A stretch of DNA of 9,808 bases, taken from NCBI GenBank assembly GCA_945876405.1, contig CAMCOJ010000059.1, positions 1 to 9,808 of the forward strand. Reading direction: 5' to 3'. The stretch comes from an uncultured Ruminococcus sp. (lineage in GTDB: Bacteria; Bacillota; Clostridia; Oscillospirales; Ruminococcaceae). Below, one piece after another: positions 6,506-9,808 of this stretch; the stretch's first letter is position 1, and each line of letters starts with the position of its first letter. Both the position numbers and the translations under genes were made by a program. The notes beneath the pieces were generated by a model. The model was not told where the DNA came from, did no database searches, and was given only the letters and a program-made list of their open reading frames with translations.

Positions 6506-9500
6506 TCAGAACTTATCAATGATGTGTGAAAGGTACTGTCTGATTCTTGCGAGGTCAGTAAGAAGAACCTTTCCGTCCTTATCAACGTCAGCATTAATCT
6601 TAGACTGGCCTGAGAGAGGCTTATTGTCAGCAAGAGCAATAGCAAGTGTTGAAAGGTCTGTTACATCAACTCTGCCATTAACATCAACGTCACCAAGTAA
6701 TGTTTCACCATCACCAGGGTTATCTGTTGGTGTTGATGTTGGCTTATCTGTTGGTGTTGATGTTGGCTTGTCTGTTGGTGTTGATGTTGGCTTGTCTGTT
6801 GGTGTTGATGTTGGTCTTGTTGTTGGCTGTGTACCATTACCTGCACCAGCAGCTTCATCCTGGAGGAATGAAACAATCCATGCAAGAGGAGCATTCCAGT
6901 TGATTGTTACTTCGTTTGTTGACCATGCTTCAATTGAGTCAACGAAACATCTCTGTGAAGGATTGCCTTCAGCACCTGAAACGAATCCTAAAGCTCTTAC
7001 GTATGGATCCTGAAGACCTGCATTAGGACCACCTGAGAGAACACCATCCGGAGCCTGTGGAAGAGTCTTATCGAGTTCCTTTGACCAGTATCTGTGATGT
7101 GGATTCTGTTCGTAGTATGTACCGTAACCTGTAATGAATGAGAAGTTAAGCGGGTTAGTACCAAGGAGGTAGTCCATAGCAGTTGTTACACCGTTCATGT
7201 ACTTAACATCACCTGTCTGGTCATAAGCATATGCCATAACGATAGCATTGTTGATAACCATTGAGTTTGAGCCCCATTCATAACCGTCAATCATGATTGA
7301 AGGATCAAGGTTGTTAGGATCGTTGTATCCAGGACCGTCGTAGAGGTAAGGAACACCGTAACCCTGCTTGTCTTCTGTTGCGATATATTCGTCAGCAGCC
7401 TTGAGGATTGAAGCTTCAACCTGTGCAGCTTCTGCATCAGTAAGAAGATCCTTGTGGAGAGCAAGTGTAAGTGAACCTGCAGATGCTGTGTTACCCCAGT
7501 TAAATGTTGTGAGGGAACCATCCTTGTTTTCACCACCAGTGATTCTTGTTGTAACCTCAAATGCCTTGTTTGTATCTGAAACATTGTATGACTTAACTTC
7601 GTCATAGAACTTGTCAGCAGCTGAATTGCCCATCTTCTTAGCAGAAACGAAGATTTCACAAGCTGCCCAGTAAGCATCGTCTCTTACTTCGTTATCACCG
7701 TAAGGACCGCCGCCCTTTGCCTGCCACATCGGAGCATAGAGAGAATCTTCTCTGATTTCTTCCTTAGGGCAGTCACATCCAAGATCAGGATGCTTTGTTG
7801 TAGTAAGATCTGCCGGATAATAATTTGCTGTGTAAGCATCATATGCCTTTATAGCTTCTTCGAGATAGAAAGCAGCCTTGTCAGCATCATATGGTTCCCA
7901 GAGTCTTGCAGCCTGAGCAGCACATGCAGCGTAGTTAAGTGTAGCAGCAAACGTTGGAGGCTTTACAATACGTACTGTTCCCCATTCGGTTTCATAGTCA
8001 TAAGGCCTTGTAGCAAGTCCTGTCCACTTGTGGTCATGAAGCTTGTGATATACCATGCCGGCATACTTGCCCCATGTTGGCTCGTCAGCCTTGACAACCA
8101 TCTCTGTCATCCAGTCAAGTTCAACAGCAGCTTCATCAAGAACATCAGGTATATTATTGTTTGTTTCAGGAACTACTACTGTACCCGAATTATTGTCAAA
8201 CTTACTGCCGTTTTCAGCGAGAACTGCTCTTTCATACATGTTCTGGAGTGTCCATACTGCGATACCGCCGTTTACAACGTACTTACCGTGGTCACCAGCA
8301 TCGTACCAGCCGCCGTTTGCAGTAATCTTTGATGATGCATATGTACCTGTAGCCTCATCCTTGCTTGCATACTCGTTCTTCCAGATCTTCTGTACTGAAG
8401 CTGTGTCTGTCTTATGACCACCTTCGTGAGCAAGTTCTTTTGTATTGCCTGATGTAATGTACTTTTCTTCAATATCAATACCTGAACGGTTCTGATAGAA
8501 GTAGTTCATTGCATTTGTGAGCATATTGTGGCTTTCATCATTGTAGATGTCACCAATCTCGAAATCAAATGATCTCCAGTCGCCAACCTTGATATAGTAC
8601 TTACCAGGTGTGTTGAATTCTGAGAAGTCAAGCTTGAACACCTTATCGCCTGAATCAGGGTCGTTGATTGCAGGACCTGATGTGCCCTTGAATACTGATG
8701 AACCTGAGCTTGCATCACATACTTCAAAGTCGTATGAACTCTTTGAAAGATCGATTGTCTGAGCGTTCTTAAGGATATCACCCTTGTTATCACCAAGAAC
8801 AGCAACCTTGCTGAGGTTTGGATAATAACCGAGCTGGTTTACAGAGATATAGTTTAATACTGTATCACCTGACATATACTTGCTCGGATCAGTCATCGCA
8901 GCATATGTACGGTTTGTTGCACCGTATGACTTGCTAGGATCTGCATCACATTCATCACATGTTTCACAAACGATTGACATCTCATCAAACCAGATCTCAT
9001 CGCCGTCCTGAGCATTTCCTTCATACTGTGTACCCTTTGCATAGTGGAATGCCCACTCAGCTGCTTCAAGATCCTTTGTTGGTGTGAATTCACCGGAAAT
9101 TGTCTGGTATTCTGTTGTAAGGACTGCTGCCTTACCCCACTGACCGCCCATGTGAGGGCCGTTCTGCATCTTGTCTACATTTACTACGCAGTATTCTTCG
9201 TCGCCCTTGATATTACCAATCTTTGAACAGAGTTCAAGACCAGATCTGTTTGCCTTAGCCTTGAAAGATACTTTGTACTTGTGACCAGCCTTGAAGTTAA
9301 GGTTTCTGTGTCTTACCTGAAGATCCCACTTTTCCTTGTCAGCACCTGATGCTTTAAGAATCTTAACGTGGAATGTACCGTCTTCAATTGAGAATGTCTG
9401 CTTTGCAGGGCTTGATTCACATGTGTGCCATGGAAGAGCCTTATACTCGAAACTTGTTTCACCGAGAACTTCACCAGCTGAAACAACGTTAGCTGTGCTG

Positions 9501-9580
9501 ATCGGAGCAGCTACGGCACCGGCAAGCATAGCAACTGCAGCAACTGCAGCTAAAGATCTCTTAAGATTTTTACTTGACAT
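6506..9580 (-). CDS. Cellulosomal GH9 cellulase: signal peptide, CBM4-like, Ig-like, GH9, linker, dockerin
   Basis: 1024 residues. A signal peptide has a basic start (KNLKR) and an Ala-rich core, with cleavage probable after VSA (A35). Residues about 40-205 form a CBM4/9-like beta-sandwich, followed by a C205-x2-C208-x2-C211 cluster. The CelD_N Ig-like domain (about 243-342) opens with SVNQLGYYPN. The GH9 catalytic domain covers about 345-907 with GGWYDAGDHGKY (D427, D430: catalytic base and water positioning), NPHHR (826-830) and FVDSIEAWSTNEVTINWNA (879-897), a full match to the second GH9 signature with the acid E890. The linker has four TSTPTDKP-type repeats (924-954). The dockerin has two calcium loops, D964-x-D-x-N-G ending D975 and D998-x-D-x-D-G ending D1009. 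The order matches the CelK/CbhA-type cellobiohydrolases of Clostridium thermocellum, and the catalytic domain is long. Hydrolysis of beta-1,4-glucan is secure; exo versus endo mode is not. AGGAGGA at 9589-9595 supports the start. Confidence 0.95.
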   Translation of the reverse strand: MSSKNLKRSLAAVAAVAMLAGAVAAPISTANVVSAGEVLGETSFEYKALPWHTCESSPAKQTFSIEDGTFHVKILKASGADKEKWDLQVRHRNLNFKAGHKYKVSFKAKANRSGLELCSKIGNIKGDEEYCVVNVDKMQNGPHMGGQWGKAAVLTTEYQTISGEFTPTKDLEAAEWAFHYAKGTQYEGNAQDGDEIWFDEMSIVCETCDECDADPSKSYGATNRTYAAMTDPSKYMSGDTVLNYISVNQLGYYPNLSKVAVLGDNKGDILKNAQTIDLSKSSYDFEVCDASSGSSVFKGTSGPAINDPDSGDKVFKLDFSEFNTPGKYYIKVGDWRSFDFEIGDIYNDESHNMLTNAMNYFYQNRSGIDIEEKYITSGNTKELAHEGGHKTDTASVQKIWKNEYASKDEATGTYASSKITANGGWYDAGDHGKYVVNGGIAVWTLQNMYERAVLAENGSKFDNNSGTVVVPETNNNIPDVLDEAAVELDWMTEMVVKADEPTWGKYAGMVYHKLHDHKWTGLATRPYDYETEWGTVRIVKPPTFAATLNYAACAAQAARLWEPYDADKAAFYLEEAIKAYDAYTANYYPADLTTTKHPDLGCDCPKEEIREDSLYAPMWQAKGGGPYGDNEVRDDAYWAACEIFVSAKKMGNSAADKFYDEVKSYNVSDTNKAFEVTTRITGGENKDGSLTTFNWGNTASAGSLTLALHKDLLTDAEAAQVEASILKAADEYIATEDKQGYGVPYLYDGPGYNDPNNLDPSIMIDGYEWGSNSMVINNAIVMAYAYDQTGDVKYMNGVTTAMDYLLGTNPLNFSFITGYGTYYEQNPHHRYWSKELDKTLPQAPDGVLSGGPNAGLQDPYVRALGFVSGAEGNPSQRCFVDSIEAWSTNEVTINWNAPLAWIVSFLQDEAAGAGNGTQPTTRPTSTPTDKPTSTPTDKPTSTPTDKPTSTPTDNPGDGETLLGDVDVNGRVDVTDLSTLAIALADNKPLSGQSKINADVDKDGKVLLTDLARIRQYLSHIIDKF
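6721..6816 (-). repeat. Four 24-bp tandem repeats encoding the Thr/Pro linker
   Basis: Four contiguous 24-base units start at 6721, 6745, 6769 and 6793. They are nearly identical: units 1 and 2 agree fully, and the others differ at one or two bases. Each encodes a TSTPTDKP-like octapeptide between the GH9 domain and the dockerin. Such extended linkers are typical of cellulosomal enzymes. Near-identity at DNA level suggests recent expansion or slippage. Confidence 0.9.
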
Positions 9581-9588
9581 CGTCTTTT

Positions 9589-9595
9589 TCCTCCT
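9589..9595 (-). promoter_or_regulatory. Strong ribosome binding site of the GH9 gene
   Basis: Read on the - strand this is AGGAGGA, an essentially perfect Shine-Dalgarno sequence 8 bases before the ATG at 9580. It fits a highly expressed secreted enzyme and fixes the start ahead of the signal peptide. Confidence 0.85.
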
Positions 9596-9640
9596 AATCG
9601 TACTTAAACATAATTAAGCCTTTGTTAATATTACCTGAGT

Positions 9641-9696
9641 GTCGGATAAACTTAAGAACCTGTGTCCTGCTCACGGACACTTCAGAACTACCCGAC
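9641..9696 (-). promoter_or_regulatory. Structured 5' leader of the GH9 gene (unassigned hairpin)
   Basis: On the - strand, GTCGG (9696-9692) pairs with CCGAC (9645-9641). CTGAAG (9685-9680) can pair with CTTAAG (9656-9651) with one G/A mismatch, and GTGTCC (9680-9675) with GGACAC (9667-9662) closes a seven-base loop. Together they give a long imperfect hairpin with internal loops, about 60 bases before the ribosome binding site. No U-tract follows it, so it is not a simple terminator. I recognise no known riboswitch. It could be an RNA control element, a transcript-stabilising hairpin or a protein operator. No convincing -35/-10 pair was found upstream in 9697-9767. Confidence 0.4.
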
Positions 9697-9767
9697 CAAA
9701 ATAAGTCACATAACAGTCATAAACTTTTTACAGTTTAAACATATTATCAACTTACCACTGTTAATAT

Positions 9768-9808
9768 CTGTCTCTTATACACATCTCCGAGCCCACGAGA
9801 CAGGCAGA
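9768..9808. other. Nextera (Tn5) sequencing adapter at the contig end, not genomic
   Basis: CTGTCTCTTATACACATCT (9768-9786) is exactly the Tn5 mosaic-end sequence used in Nextera libraries. It is followed by CCGAGCCCACGAGAC (9787-9801), the rest of the read-2 adapter. The last seven bases, AGGCAGA, match the start of the i7 index N703 as I recall it. This is untrimmed adapter, so genuine sequence ends at about 9767 and nothing should be inferred from these bases. Confidence 0.97.

Noticed and set aside
6519..9617. Several open frames on the + strand and in other - strand frames within the cellulase gene
   Set aside because: They are shadows of the strongly biased codon use in the GH9 gene. 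They have repetitive or unnatural composition (for example Leu/Val repeats from the linker) and no ribosome binding sites.
9733..9740. Palindrome GTTTAAAC upstream of the GH9 gene as an operator
   Set aside because: It is a single 8-bp AT-rich palindrome, expected by chance in such DNA, and has no second copy nearby.
9581..9767. Known riboswitch upstream of the cellulase gene
   Set aside because: I compared it by memory with the TPP, cobalamin, SAM, c-di-GMP, ZTP, fluoride and THF types and found no matching conserved core; it is kept only as an unassigned structured leader.
9768..9808. Transposon end (Tn5-like inverted repeat)
   Set aside because: The mosaic end is the engineered Nextera version followed by Illumina adapter and index bases, so it is an artefact and not a mobile element.

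Overview
The window looks like a piece of a low-GC Firmicutes genome, most likely a cellulolytic Ruminococcus of the R. flavefaciens / R. champanellensis kind. The main reason is a secreted GH9 cellulase with an N-terminal CBM4-like module, an Ig-like domain, a Thr/Pro-rich linker and a C-terminal type I dockerin, which is a cellulosome component. Low GC, strong AGGAGG-type ribosome binding sites and compact rho-independent terminators agree. The species assignment is inference.

Left part, + strand (1-5415): an AT-rich hairpin (24-69, probably the terminator of an upstream gene) is followed by a near-consensus promoter (93-122). This drives a 350-residue membrane-anchored zinc-ribbon/SH3-like protein. 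A strong hairpin plus U-tract (1246-1290) separates it from a compact two-gene unit: a 585-residue HSP90 (HtpG-like) ATPase with all Bergerat ATP-binding motifs, then, after one base, a 776-residue protein with a helical TPR-like N-terminal half and a mixed alpha/beta C-terminal half that I cannot assign firmly. This dedicated HSP90 plus large partner is the least explained system in the window.

Right part, - strand (5418-9767): a 14-bp perfect bidirectional terminator (5418-5450) lies between the partner gene and a convergent birA (biotin-protein ligase with an HTH repressor domain). The GH9 cellulase gene lies upstream of birA on the same strand. The GH9 terminator hairpin sits only about 12 bases before the birA start codon and runs into its ribosome binding site. 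Upstream of GH9 is a leader that can fold into a long imperfect hairpin (9641-9696).

The last 41 bases (9768-9808) are not biological. They are the Nextera/Tn5 transposase adapter, including what looks like the start of an i7 index, so the genuine sequence ends near 9767. No tRNA, rRNA, CRISPR array, insertion sequence or prophage gene was seen. Only the left end (1-174), the short intergenic gaps and the GH9 leader are non-coding, and no gene-free stretch exceeds 300 bases.
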